DNA of 64,000 nt from Cladorrhinum sp. PSN259 (lineage: Eukaryota; Ascomycota; Sordariomycetes; Sordariales; Podosporaceae), in assembly GCA_033725935.1 (NCBI GenBank), contig MU867091.1, positions 62,001-126,000 on the forward strand. Direction: 5' to 3'. The translations under genes and the position numbers were made by a program. Numbering within the stretch: the first letter of the stretch is position 1; every line of letters starts with the position of its first letter. Shown here in pieces: positions 50,756 through 62,587 of this stretch. The notes beneath the pieces were generated by a model that was given only the letters and a program-made list of their open reading frames with translations, ran no database searches and was not told where the DNA came from.

Positions 50756-52612
50756 CTATAAAATGTCCCAGATCAAAATAATAACCGAATCCACATCAGA
50801 CTTTTCCTCTCCTTCCTCCTCTCCATTATTACCACCCCCCTTCTTATTCACATATGCCTGCCACACTTCCTTCCGTCTACCACCACCACCACCCAGCTCC
50901 TTCACCTCGGTCTCAACCACCTTCCAAGTCTTCTTTTTGGGTTGTCCAGTCCATTCCAACTTTTCTCTGGTTGTTTTCCACCATTTGCTTCTCGTCTCGG
51001 GTGGGAAAGGAGAGTGAATCACAATCCTGTCATCCGACAGTTTCTTAATCATCTCCTTTTCCTCCTCTCCTCCCTTGACTTTCTTGACTTGCACTCCAGC
51101 AGGGTAATAAGTCACCCTCATCATCGGCATCATCCCCTCCGAGTCGTCTGTGTTACTGTAAACAACCCATCCATCTCTAAAGACCACAACTTCTGGCAGT
51201 GCCAGTCCTTCTTCCTTTTTTCCTCCATCTCCCTTCTTGACAGTCAACGGTTTGCTCTCGGTGGCGTATACCCTCTCTTCGGACCGAACGGGCGGTACCA
51301 CCGGGAGATATCCCCCCTCGCCGACCAGCACTTGCAGTCGCAGGTCCTCGTCGCCGTCCATCAGACACTCGTACAACATCTGATCCCATTTCTTGGTTCG
51401 TTCGTCCTCGGCTTTGAGTCCCTTGCCGCCTCCCTGGAAACACATCAACTGGCCGGCCGTGTCCAGGACTGAAGGACTCATCAGCACCGCCCCTCCTCCG
51501 TACGTTATTTTATTATTACTCCCACTCTGTTTCGTTCTGTCTGTAGTATCCGGTTTAATCCAGTCTTTTTTCGTGCCAGGTAATCCGACAAACCACCTCC
51601 CGTTCCAGTCGTCATCACCACCAAATTTGCTCTCCAACCCGGCGAGCAGCGAACCCAGGTCGGGAAACGACACATCGGCGTCAATAATGCCAAACCATTT
51701 TTTGGTGTGTCTGCTGGAGGAAAGGCCCAGCTCGCCCACACCAAACCTGGCCATCATCATCTTCTGGAACAGCTGGGCGTGCGCGTTCCCTTTGTCCGTG
51801 TCCGTCTTGGGAACGGGAGAAAAAACCGACGCGTCGACGCCGTTCTGCCAGAGCAGATCCCTGATTTCCACCACTCTTGCTTCGCTTGCTTCCGAGCCGG
51901 CGGGTGCATTTTCATCTGGTGTTAGTGCCAAAAGGAGGCCCGCGCCGTTTGATCTACTTCTTCTTGTTTTGTCCGTTCCGGTTGTGGTCAGGAACGAAGA
52001 CCAGGTATCTATCAGCTCCAGGGCGCGGGAATATGAAGTTGCCGTGGCGAGAAGCAAGGAAGAGGCGTTGGTGTTTTTATCTGTCGTAGATGGTGAGGAA
52101 GGGGGCAAGGTAATACCGAGTGGCGATCCAAGTGGGAGATGGAACCCCTTTCTTTCACCATTCTTGTTATTATCCTCCTCCTTATCAGAGTCTTGAGAAA
52201 CCTTTGGCCGCGTGAACCCGTGAGCGCCCAGAAACGGCGCTTTGACTTTTAGTATCCCGCTTCTTCCTCCTGTATTCCCTTCTTCTTTTGTATTGCCAGA
52301 AACGGTGAACCGCCTCACCAAAACAGGTACTTCCCCTTCCTCCTCCAACCCGTGGTCCCTTGCAAGTTTTGTCCAAAATGAACTCACGTCCCCCCGCAGG
52401 GACTCTGCGTTCCTTGCTGGTGGTATATTACTACTTTTCTCATCATCTTGAAGGGCGTGATGAGAAGAAGAAGAACCCGGTTCCGAGTAGTGATTCTCAG
52501 AAGAGTAAAATAAACGTTGTCCGAGTTGAAAGATAACAAACGTCGCGCCGGCAAAAAGCACAAGTCGGATCAGTAGGCGGCGAGTTGCTCGTCGATTTGG
52601 GTGAGGGGCCAT
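50756..52612 (-). CDS. Type II membrane glycosyltransferase, fringe/GT31-like
   Basis: A single exon of 618 aa. The start has a basic cytosolic tail (APHPNRRATRRLLIR) followed by one membrane helix (LVLFAGATFVIFQLG), the layout of a Golgi type II protein. The lumenal part contains KKWFGIIDADVSFPDLGSLL, with a DxD-type metal/sugar-nucleotide motif (DAD), then GRWFVGLPG, ITYGGGAVLMSPSVLD and KWDQMLYECLMDGDEDLRLQ. These match the fringe-like core of fungal GT31/DUF604 glycosyltransferases, which add sugars to glycans in the Golgi. Acceptor and donor cannot be told. Low-complexity inserts rich in Asp, Glu, Ser and Gly, plus a Lys-rich C-terminus, are visible. Confidence 0.78.
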   Translation of the reverse strand: MAPHPNRRATRRLLIRLVLFAGATFVIFQLGQRLFYSSENHYSEPGSSSSHHALQDDEKSSNIPPARNAESLRGDVSSFWTKLARDHGLEEEGEVPVLVRRFTVSGNTKEEGNTGGRSGILKVKAPFLGAHGFTRPKVSQDSDKEEDNNKNGERKGFHLPLGSPLGITLPPSSPSTTDKNTNASSLLLATATSYSRALELIDTWSSFLTTTGTDKTRRSRSNGAGLLLALTPDENAPAGSEASEARVVEIRDLLWQNGVDASVFSPVPKTDTDKGNAHAQLFQKMMMARFGVGELGLSSSRHTKKWFGIIDADVSFPDLGSLLAGLESKFGGDDDWNGRWFVGLPGTKKDWIKPDTTDRTKQSGSNNKITYGGGAVLMSPSVLDTAGQLMCFQGGGKGLKAEDERTKKWDQMLYECLMDGDEDLRLQVLVGEGGYLPVVPPVRSEERVYATESKPLTVKKGDGGKKEEGLALPEVVVFRDGWVVYSNTDDSEGMMPMMRVTYYPAGVQVKKVKGGEEEKEMIKKLSDDRIVIHSPFPPETRSKWWKTTREKLEWTGQPKKKTWKVVETEVKELGGGGGRRKEVWQAYVNKKGGGNNGEEEGEEKSDVDSVIILIWDIL

Positions 52613-53392
52613 TTTTTTGAAGTTTTTGTGTGTATTGGCTTTATGCTCTCATGTTGTCAAGACCACCAAAACACATGCAGAATGTGTTGAAGACTGTGAA
52701 TAATAAAAAAAACCAAAACAGGATGTGAAGAAGACTGATTGATTAAGACGGAGTCGATACGTCGAAGATGTTCGCGAATAATTGAATGAAGAATAGCCAA
52801 GATGAGTGCTGCTAGCTCATGTGCGGTGGTGAAGGTTACAGTAGGCAGTTGATGTCGTTATGGAATCTCGATGAGCAACCAAACCAACACAAATCTCAAG
52901 ATCAAAACAACACAAGATACAAACTACATAACAATTGAGTTAAAAAGAAGAAACAAAGTTGACACCTTCCTCGCAACAATCTTGGCAATCGATCCAGAAA
53001 AAAAGGCGGAAGTAATGTCACCGCATATTAGCCGTAACGTAATTAGTAGCATAATATTAGCCAACATTTATAAAGACAACAAGCGACACATCTTTTAGTT
53101 AGTACGCCCATGGGACCGAAACTTTATTTGTCTTTTGAAACGTTCGTTGTTTGACTTGCTGAGATTCTAAAGGATATCCGGTATATAATCACATCTATTC
53201 ATGATATAATCCTATCTCATAAACCTCGCCATGCAAACGCATTCTACCCAATGTAATGCAACCTATCAGACCCCCCAAAAAATTTGATATATCTAAAACC
53301 AATAAGTAAATATAAAAAGCCAACGCCGCTATGAATGCATACATCACACATAACACATAAAATTCGTTATCCCAACACATTCCACTCTTCAC
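52613..53392. other. Intergenic, no supported gene
   Basis: AT-rich. A plus frame of 75 codons (52871-53098) is rich in Asn, Thr, Ile and Lys without conserved motifs. The right end is the 3' flank of the OPT gene. Confidence 0.45.
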
Positions 53393-56300
53393 TCACCACT
53401 TCTCAGGCCCAAACTTCCCACCCTCAGGAACATCCAAATAACTACAAGCCTGCCAATCACATCCCGCCTTATAAACCTCGGTCCCCCACCAACTAAACCC
53501 CTTGGTGAACCCGGGATAAATAAACCCAAAAAATACCACCACGATCCCAAAAGCCAAACCCGAATCCAAAGCAGCACTCAGCGTCATTGTATATTTGGCC
53601 CACCAAGCCCCCGCCCTCTTCTTGATCAAATAATTGAAAACAAAGCACACCACAGCCCACACCGAAAAGTTTAACCCAGTAGCAGGCGGGATCCACCCCA
53701 AACTGCCAAACAGCACCGGTAGGCTAATCTTCCTGACGATGCTGTCCTTCCTGTTTCTTGCATACAACCAGAGCGGGATGGGCAGGACGGCACCCACAGC
53801 AAAGGCCCATACCAGTGATCGGTAAGTAGCGTTTGGTCCAAAGAATTCTGAAGGTCCAACAACTCCCCAGAGTATAGACCCGTTGAAATGCACCCTTGCG
53901 ATAGGACAAGTGAAGCCATTGATAGCTTGAGGGGTACAAATCCCAGGGACGTTGACAAACATCCAGTTCAGTACACCGATCTGCGTCAGTGATGACACAA
54001 CCGTCGCAACCATCTGTACCGAAAACAAGATTCGGGGAGGTATCTTCATGTAATGCCCGAGTTTGAGATCGGCAGCAAACTTGATTCCCTGAGCCGAAGA
54101 GATGTAGCCATAGGTAACGAAAACCATATTGGCAACTGGACGACCCGGGAAAGCAACGCCGGCGACGAGTTGGCAAATAAGGTAAATGCTGCTGTGTTGG
54201 TTTGTGACGGCCATGATGATGCCGATTGGGATGAAGAGAACGGCACAGATTCCGAGAGCCATCAACAGGCCATACCATGGGAGATAGATCGGGTAGCTAT
54301 ATTTGAGTCAGTTCTGTACACTGGGAGAAAGAGAAAAAAAATGGAACGAGGACTCACTATTCGACAACAAAAATGCCAATGGCGGTCATGGACACAAATG
54401 TCATCAGATACCACATCATTGGCGCATCCTTATATCTCCTCATCAATCGATTGTGAACGTCTTCTCGACTCATGAGGTTATCAATGCTCAGAGATGATCG
54501 GGCCGGGTTGAACCCAGGGGTAGTCCGACGGTTGCTGGAACTCCGTCTCCTCGGGTGTTCGTCAGTCGGTCCAGACACCGGCTCGTAAGAACCCTTCGTC
54601 TCTCCGGTAGTCTCCTCGATAGAGCGCTTCCATTGTCTCCAGATATCCTTTCCGTGCCAGCAGAAAGTGTGGGTCAAGAGCGATGCCAGTCCAGCAAACT
54701 GAACACCGTAACTCAGCACATAGGTGATTGGCAAAAACACCCGACTGTAGTTTGAGTATGCCTCCTTATCGAACAGAAAATCCTCGGTAAGTACCTTGCC
54801 CACATCGTACACGTTCCCAGTGTTGTCAAAGACGGCAGCTGACAAGATTGGCATGTATGCAGAATACAACCAATTGCTGTAGTATGCGATGGGCGCAAGA
54901 ATCCACATGACGATAACGAGACCACCAACAACGTTCATAGCAGCCCAAAATGGTGTCAGCAGGGGTGACCCGATGTAGGCAATTTGTGCCCAGTCAAATG
55001 TCACGGGAAACAATCCGAGACCCGAAACGACACCAAAAAGGTTGGCTACAACGACATTGTCTGGGGCAAACCAGGTGATAACGTTAAAGTAACTCAATGC
55101 CGGCATCAAGAGTCCCGGAAGAAAGTAAAAGATAAAGGCGCCGAACCAAACAACGTAAAAGAAGTTCCATCTGCTGATCTTCCAGCCATTGGCCTCTTTA
55201 TTCTCCTCCTTATGGAGAGTGGTGAACATGGCCGCCGACATGAGAGTTCCAGGCCATATCATCCCGCTTGGTCTGACCAAGAAGCGTCTTGTAAGCCCGG
55301 CAAATGTATAACCCAAGATTTGGGTCGAAAGGGTGAGAAGAAGCTGGTAGGTGATGGTGGCCTCTTGCTTGTAGAATTGCGTCTGTTCGACAATAACATC
55401 GGTGGCAAAGGCGAAGCCAAACGAAACGTTGCTACTGACATAAACGCAACTATGCTCTTTCTCGTTCCATCGGCCTTGGGCGAGCCACAGTCGAACCCTG
55501 TCCAGCTTGCTTCTCCTCTCCCACGGGACGTTATGTGGTGCATTCTCGGACAAGACAGAAGCGTTCTCGCTGCGCCACCCATCAACGTATTCTTCTGGTG
55601 GATCGTCTGATCGTTTCAAAAAGAAATCCCACATGAGACCAAGGGGATGAGCAAGTAACAATGCTATAACCGGTGTAATTGCGACGCTGGGGTATCTCAA
55701 AGAGAAAAACAAATTGGTTGAAGAGCCGAGGAAAGAAAATAATATGGACAATGCCCACATTCGGGGCGTGTTTATGGACAAGCTGGTATTGTCTGTGGGG
55801 GCAACAGAGGCCCTTACCTGGGCGTATGGGGAGTTGTCTGGAGGATCATTTTCCTCGTCAACTTCGGAATCGTATATAAATGACCTCACCTCTTCGTCGT
55901 CGTCGTCGTCTGCACCCACCGTTGCCGTGTGGTCCTCGACGAGGTCGTTCAACAAGGATGTCTCGGTTCCAAAACGCCCCTCGAGTCCTCCAACTGCTGC
56001 AGAACTCCCGAGAGACTGGCGCGAAGACTTTCTCATAGAAAGAGACTGCGACCTGGTATGGGAGCTGTTGCGCCGGCGCGATCTGCTGCTGAAATCTTGC
56101 GTCGACCGGACAGTATAGTTGGAATCTTCCCGGGGACGAGGAGCGCCGTTCTCTCCATCTCGTTCTGTCTCATTGGAAGGCCTCGAGGAGATAGAACCGT
56201 ACGAAGGGCTGGTGAAGCCCGGGCCGGAAGGGAGTAGCGGGTTGTCTTTCGTCATGAGTGCGGTTTCGAACAACTCTGGGTCAAAGTCGTCTTGATCGGA

Positions 56301-56525
56301 TGCGTCTGCGGGCTCGCTAGGACAGTCACTCGCGCTCTCGTCAATAGGCTCGGCCTGGTTTGTAGCATTGGATCTTGTGCCATGGGAGTCTGCAAGTGAT
56401 TGAGTATTTGAGTCTTGGTTGCGTCCGGAAGACGAGGGTCGATTGCGAGAGGCTGGCGGCGCCAGAGGTTGGAGAGGAATCAATTGCGGTTGAGGTTGGT
56501 CGCGCGGTTTGGCTAACGGCGACAT
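53393..56525 (-). CDS. Oligopeptide transporter, OPT family
   Basis: Two exons, 56525-54358 and 54296-53393, with a 61-nt intron, give 1023 aa. The first 250 residues are disordered: Pro/Ser-rich, then an RS-type stretch and an acidic DDDDDEEVRSF segment. The transporter follows with many hydrophobic helices and OPT landmarks: SPYAQVRASVAPTDN, LFFSLRYPSVAITP, HPLGLMWDFF, RPSGMIWPGTL, FNVITWFAPDN and PVTFDWAQIAYIGSPLLTPF. After the intron come YPIYLPWYGLLMALG, GRPVANMVFVTYGY, KFAADLKLGHYMKIPPR and GWIPPATGLNFSVW. OPT proteins import small peptides, glutathione or metal chelates with protons. The ATG at 56525 was chosen as the first in frame. The acidic N-terminus is longer than in plain family members and may regulate the protein; this is inference. 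Divergent to the cyclo-ligase gene. Confidence 0.88.
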
Positions 56526-57187
56526 GTGCTTGCCCTGGATTTCATGCCTCTGCCTCTCCGGAAGCACGAGGCGGGGAAGGGGGAAGGAGTAGAGGAGAGA
56601 TGCAGATTGTATTGGTTCAATTGGTTTCGCAAGTGGCTGTCGATTAGGCTCGCGCCTCCAGCCGTTTAGTTAACAGAGTTACAGCTGATTCCATCATGGG
56701 CCGAGATGGCCAAGAGAAGTATTGAAAGTTAAAGTTGCATCTTCCATGCCAGCCCGCACAGTGGCACTAATGATTGGCATCCAAATTTCTGTGGAGTTTA
56801 AGCGGGGGAGGGGTTGTATTTTACATCCTGATTACGTCAATTACGCCTTTGCCTTACACGAGAAAGAATCTGTGATCGATTGTCCATAGTGTAATTCTCC
56901 TTGCATATTCATGCATGTAGGTACTCCTTTATTAATGCGGTCTGACGACATTGGGGAGTTTGTGACCAGAAGTTAGAACCCGTCAGGAAATGTTGGGTCC
57001 ATCCCATTTCGGGCCAAGCTGTGCCGGGTTGGAACTTAGAGAGCGGGATGGCACGCATCCATGTTCCTCAGCCCGTTACATCCACTCAATCCACCAACGT
57101 TTGAGTGAAAGGGCCTCAACCGTGCGGTTGTGCATACAAGTAACATCCATCTCTTTCCTCGACCCCTTCATCGAATAATTGGAGACA
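56526..57187. promoter_or_regulatory. Shared promoter region of OPT and cyclo-ligase genes
   Basis: 662 nt between divergent starts. Short frames only. No binding site is asserted. Confidence 0.4.
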
Positions 57188-58004
57188 ATGTCAAAAGAAG
57201 GCGCTGTAGAGGAAAAGCAGTCCGATATGGCATTACTAAATGTCGCCAAACAGCAGCTTCGAACTGCCATGAAACAGAAACTCAAGGGCTTAAACCAAGG
57301 CTCCATTCTGACACAGAGTATGACGCTCATACACTCATATATGTGTTGGACAAACAGATGCTAAATGCGACACAGGTTCAACTATATTCCACACAATCAC
57401 GACATTCAAGCCATACGTAGATGCCGAGCGAGTGAGCATATTCCTGTCCATGCCCAAAGGCGAGATTCAGACAGATGGCATTGTGAAGCATGCTCTGGTC
57501 ACTGGCAAAGAAGTCTTCGTGCCATATCTGCACAAGAACCCATTGTCATCACCCAACCTACCAACAAGGGTCATGGATATGGTACGTCTCAGAGACATTG
57601 ACGACTACTATTCCCTCAAACCCGACGCATGGGGAATTCCAAGTATCGATCCAGCCACTGTACACGAAAGACAGAGAATATTTGGCGGCCCCGATGCCAA
57701 TCACTCCGAGGGCGCCCTCCTCGATCTCATCCTCCTGCCTGGCGTGGCCTTCGATATCGACCCCGACCATGGCGGCATCAGACGACTCGGACACGGCAAG
57801 GGCTTCTATGACTATTTCCTCGATCGGCACAGCTCCAAGGCGGTTTTGCTGGGGAAGCAAGATTCTCCTGTATTGCTATATGGCTTAGCCCTGTCTGAGC
57901 AATTCCTATCTCCATCCGAGGGGCCCGTACCTGTTGGTCCTCTTGATCAACCCCTGGACGGCCTCTTGCTTGGAAATGGCGAGATCAAGATTCCTCGCAA
58001 ATAA
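57188..58004 (+). CDS. 5-formyltetrahydrofolate cyclo-ligase (MTHFS)
   Basis: Exons 57188-57317 and 57376-58004, joined by a 58-nt intron, give 252 aa. Family features in order: an N-terminal LLNVAKQQLRTAMKQKLKGL helix, then RVSIFLSMPKGEIQTDGIV, a VFVPYLHKN block, DYYSLKPDAWGIPS, LLDLILLPGVAFD, and the nucleotide/phosphate loop RLGHGKGFYDYFL near the C-terminal third. The enzyme uses ATP to turn 5-formyl-THF into 5,10-methenyl-THF, returning stored folate to one-carbon metabolism, in cytosol or mitochondria. There is no clear targeting peptide. Length is within the family's usual range (200-250). The start is the first ATG in frame, 57188. Confidence 0.92.
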
Positions 58005-58125
58005 ATCATTAAAAAACAGACTCAACATGCGCCTTGTTGTTCCCACTTTTCCCATCTGGTATCCTATTTTGTAGTCTTTGGTCGTATTCGCCCACTCGTT
58101 CTCATTCTTCCTTCTTACTCGTAGT

Positions 58126-58622
58126 TCAACCGGTGTAGCTCTGGATCAGGGAGACATTGTCCCCCTTGAGGAGGATTTGCTATAGGCCCAGTCAGTACCC
58201 GAACCAATCCTGTCGTAATATCTCCCATCTCGCTTTGTCTGGATGAAACATACCCCCAAAGGTCTCCTTGTCTCGGTATCATTGGTCTTAGTGATCTGCT
58301 TGACTTCTACCGCGTCGTCGATCTGGGAAAAGAGTCAATGTCTGGTCCGGTCGCAAAACGCGGCGAAACGGAATGCGCTGCACTTACAACCAGGTTCATG
58401 AACTCATCAAAACCCTAGAAGAAACAAGAGTCAGTACCTAGGGACAAAGATGCACAAACAATACAGGAAAGTCAGACGTACGCGGATGATGCCAACAATG
58501 CGAATTGATAGCTGCTCGTACAGCCAGATCTGAACAACCGTACGCTGCTGAAGGAGCTTGAAAAGGAAGTTAATTGGGGGAAGTAGAACCCTACGACCGC
58601 CGCCTCCGCCTCTTCCTGTCAT
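58126..58622 (-). CDS. Small nuclear ribonucleoprotein SmE
   Basis: Four exons, 58622-58482, 58414-58388, 58322-58254 and 58179-58126, all joined in phase 0, give 96 aa. The protein starts with a Gly/Arg-rich leader (TGRGGGGGRRVLLPPINF). It then shows Sm motif 1 (VVQIWLYEQLSIRIVGIIR, GFDEFMNLVIDDA) and Sm motif 2 (GQILLKGDNVSLIQ), the pattern of SmE, one of the seven proteins of the spliceosomal snRNP core ring. The second exon is only 27 nt (nine codons), and three introns interrupt fewer than 100 codons. Length matches the family (about 92 aa in human). The gene is divergent to the MTR10-type karyopherin. Confidence 0.93.
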
Positions 58623-59121
58623 TTTGATATGTATTATCGAGGGGGGCTTGGGACGGTGTGTTTGGTTTGTGGTGGTGGTGGTGGTGGTCGGTGGTGTAAA
58701 ATGGATGCGGTAAACTGCTGGTACCTGACGGTGTAAATGTTGGTGCTTGCTTGTCGCGCTTTCAGCGTGTCGTGAAATTCTATGGACCCTTCTGCTTCCA
58801 CAAATGGTCCGTGCACACAACCCATCTCCCCCTCCTTTTTTTGTTGGTCCCGCCCCGCCGCTTGCAATATGAGGTGGTGTTCCATGTTCGATGGTGGGGG
58901 CGTGTTCTGTCGGGCAGCCTGACGTTTCTATTTTCCTTTGCGGCAGGTCCTCCTACGTCGCGACAAAAGTCTAAATTTCCCATATCCCACCAGAATCTAG
59001 AAACAAGGCAATTTCGTTTTTCGTCAGTTTTAGCCGATTTCCCTCCCTCCGGCGACTCTTTCCCCGGTGTTGCGCGACCGATCCACCGAGAGCAATCCTG
59101 TCAACCCCAGAAGCTACCACA

Positions 59122-59155
<34 letters not shown>

Positions 59156-59331
59156 CACCTTGGTAACCTGATAATAATTTGGAAGGGAGGGGTCCATCAT
59201 TATTCTACCTACAACTTACAACAACAACGAAAACTACACAACACTCAACAACACACATACTACTCTACGCACTCGAACGGTAATACCCTTCACGATTTTA
59301 GTCGACCGTCGAACGTCGCCAACATCCGGCC
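58623..59331. promoter_or_regulatory. Shared promoter/leader region of SmE and MTR10-type genes
   Basis: 709 nt between divergent starts. It holds a GGT run near the SmE start (58671-58688) and a CAG repeat in the probable leader of the karyopherin gene (59124-59153). An ACAAC-rich leader precedes ATG 59332. Confidence 0.45.
59124..59153 (+). repeat. CAG trinucleotide repeat in probable 5' UTR
   Basis: About ten uninterrupted CAG units, some 180 nt before the start codon of the MTR10-type gene. Confidence 0.9.
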
Positions 59332-62300
59332 ATGGCTTCCAACGGCGTGGAAGAGGCCTTCACGGTCCCCACCGTGCTACAGGCCATGTTGACAATGCGA
59401 AGCGGGGATAATGATAGCAAGAAGAAGGCCGTCGACTATCTGGGCAAGTTCCAGAAGTCTGTGAGTAGCGGAACCGAATACAGGAGGGCAAAGAACTGAT
59501 GTGTGATGCAGAACGCTGCTTGGACAACCACCATCTCGATTCTCCAGACTTCGACAGAAGCAGAGGCACAGCTGTTCGCCGCGACAACCTTGAAGGGCAA
59601 GGTAAACACAAGTCACCTTACCACTTTCACATCCCACATTCTTACAAGAGGACTGACCCCGTCGACAGATTACATATGACCTGGCTACTCAAATCTCCGA
59701 GGCCGACCTTCCTGCCTTGCGCAGTGAGATCCTGGTGTTGCTCAAGAAGTTTGCGCCTGGCCCCAAGCCAGTGAGGGTCCAGCTCTGCGTGTGCCTGGCC
59801 ATCTTGGCCATCCAGATGCAATCATGGAAGGATGTCCTCCCCTCGGTCGTCGCAGCCCTCGGTAACGATGTCGCTAGCCACGCCTGCATTTTGGATTTCC
59901 TTCGTGTGCTTCCCGAGGAAGTCACAGAGGGCCGAAAGATCACCTTGTCTGTATGTGGACCGATATGTTGCGACTCGCCTTTACCTCCACCTCGGCATTC
60001 CGTTTTGGGTGGATCGGCCTGGGATCAGTATCTAATTCGGACGTGACAGGACGACGACCTCACCCAGAGAACCACCGAGCTTCTTTCCAACAATGCCGAG
60101 CAGGTCGTAACGCTGCTCATCAACTACGCTCAGTCTTCCCGTGAGTACACACCTTTACCACTAGATATCGGTCCAGCCCCTCTCGCTAACATAGTCTTCA
60201 GCCCAAGCCGCAACCAATCCGCAGCTCTTTGACTGCATCAGCTCGTGGCTGAGGGAGGTGCCTGTCAGCGTTGTTGTCAACTCTCCTCTTATGAATGCCG
60301 TGATGCATGGAGTCACCGATGACAAATCTCTACTAGCTGCCGCCGACTGTCTCGGCATAATATGCCGCGAGACCAAGGATGTCGACGACAACCTCGACAC
60401 CATCCAGGCCCTTCTCCCAAAGATTATCGAGCTCAGACCTCGCATTCAGGCTTTGGTTGACGAAGAAGACACTGAAGGTCTCAAGGCCATCACTAGAGTC
60501 TTTGCCGAGGCCGGCGAATCCTGGACTTTGTTGATCGCTCGTGAACCTCGCCACTTCCAGCCCCTGGTTGACTGCCTTTTGGAATGCTGCGCCAGAGACA
60601 AGGATAAGGATGTTCTTCAGTACACATTCAACTTCTGGTATGAGCTGAAGCAGTACCTGACCCTTGAGCACTATATTGAGGGACGCCTTGCTCTCGTTGA
60701 TGTCTTTGCGAAGCTCGTCGATATCCTTCTGAAGCAGCTGGAATACCCCCCCTCCGACAACCCGAACGAGCTTGACCTGTTTGATGGCGACCGGGAGCAG
60801 GAGGAGAAGTTCCGCGAGTTCAGACATCACATGGGAGATACTCTGAAGGATTCATGCGAGGTTATGGGTGTGTCGGCCTGTCTCACCAAGGTTCACGATG
60901 CCATCAAGCTTTGGCAGGAGAAATATGGCGCTCTCGCAACCCCGACTTCGGTGCCGCACTGGCAGTCCCTCGAGGCTCCTCTGTTTGCTATGCGCGCGAT
61001 GGGCCGGATGGTGGACAGGAGTGACAGTTCGGTCCTTCCCCAGATCTTCCCACTGCTTGTTCAGATCCCTGTTAGCAATGAGAAGCTCAGGTTTGCGGCG
61101 ATCATGGTGTTTGGTCGCTATACCGAGTGGACCGCGGCGCATCCAGAATTTTTGGAGGCTCAGTTCCAGTACATCGTTTCCTCATTCCAGACCGACTCTC
61201 AGGAAATCCTTCGCGCTGCGGCTCAGTCATTCAAATACTTTTGTGTGGATTGCAAGAGTCTTCTTGGATCTCAGGTGGACCAGCTTCAAATCTTCTACGA
61301 CCAAATCCTTGACAAGCTGCCAGATCCGAGCAAAGAGGAGATTACAGAGGGTGTTGCTAACGTGGTGGGGGTTCAAAAGACTGAGGACTTGTACAGACTT
61401 CTCAAGCTTTACTGCGACCCGTTGGTCAACCGATTGATGGTCAAGGCCAACAATGCCGCTGATGATAAGTCCAAGGTGGATCTTGCTGGTAAGTTTTCTG
61501 ACAAGTCCGGATAATGCGCAGTGTTTCTGACCACTCGACAGACCATATCAACCTCCTTACTCACTTTGCGCAAAATGTTGTGCCATACGTCCTGAGCAAT
61601 GCGGAGCACCCTGTTGTCAAATACTGGCAGGAGGTCTTTCCCGTATTGTCCACCATCCTCGACAACTTCATCAACTTTATCCCGATTTGCGAGCGTGTCT
61701 GCCGATGCTGGAGATTCATGGTCATCTCATACCGAACCGCCATCACTCCTCTTCTCGGACCTTTGGCCAACAAGCTTGCGGAAGGTTTTGCCAAGTCAAA
61801 ACAGGGATGCTTCTTATGGGCCACCAGTGCTATTTTGCGCGAATTCTCAGAGGATAGAGAACATGTAAGTGAGGCTATCACGAACGACATTTATGTTTTC
61901 TTCGAGGCGCAGGCGACTAGCGTTCTCCGCACCATGAGCGACCTCCCACCTATCGATCTCCCCGACGTGATCGAGGACTTTTATCGCCTTCTCATCGATG
62001 CCTTGCTCTACTACCCGACAAAGCTCATTACCTCTCCGTTGTTTACTCCCATCTTCCAGGCAGCCATCTCTGCTCTTGGTTTGGAAAAACAGGAGCCCGT
62101 CTCGGCCGCTCTTCACTACATTCGGGATCTGTTGACTTATGGTGGGCCCAACCCTGCTGCTTCGGGGGATAACCTCGGTGCTGCCGGCCCACAACTCCGC
62201 CAGATTGTCAAGCAGCTTTTGCTCACTCAGGGTGAGGCATTGGTGAAGCAGACGATGGCCGGAATGATGATTACTTTCCCTCGCGACTGCTTTGCTGATG

Positions 62301-62587
62301 GTAGCGGTGTCTTGCTGGGCATGTTCCAACTCTTGCCCGCCGAGACTACCGAGTGGGTTGACCGAACGATTCGCATGCTGCCCGCGGGTACAGTGACTCC
62401 TGTTGAGGCGAACCGATTGTTGGCAAAGATCAAGGAGAAGTTGGCCGTTGGCGATGCGGATTCGGCCAATATGAGACAAATTAGGGTGCTGCTGCAGGAT
62501 TTTACTAATACGTATCGGAGGAGGTATGTGGCGCCTCGTGATGGGTTGGGACAGCTTGAGGCAGCTAGGTTCCATTTTGAGGGTTAG
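59332..62587 (+). CDS. Karyopherin/importin, MTR10-transportin-SR type
   Basis: Six exons, 59332-59460, 59512-59601, 59669-59950, 60050-60140, 60202-61488 and 61542-62587, join in frame to 974 aa, the usual length for this family. The N-terminus starts directly with VPTVLQAMLTMRSGDNDSKK and KAVDYLGKFQKSNAAWTTTI, the importin-beta N-terminal helices of Mtr10/transportin-3. All later parts are helical HEAT repeats, for example VRVQLCVCLAILAIQMQSW, DCLGIICRETKDVDDNL, CLTKVHDAIKLWQEKYG and VVKYWQEVFPVLSTILDNFI. Mtr10/TNPO3 imports SR-type RNA-binding proteins into the nucleus and takes part in tRNA and mRNA traffic with Ran. No RS domain or other fusion is present. All introns are 47-99 nt with good GT-AG borders. 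Confidence 0.92.

Noticed and set aside
52871..53098. Plus frame of 75 codons, Asn/Thr/Ile/Lys-rich
   Set aside because: AT-rich composition explains the frame; no motif.
55778..55825. Possible 25-nt GTAAGG...CACAG intron inside the OPT gene
   Set aside because: Too short for a spliceosomal intron, and the read-through sequence SPYAQVRASVAPTDN matches the OPT family.
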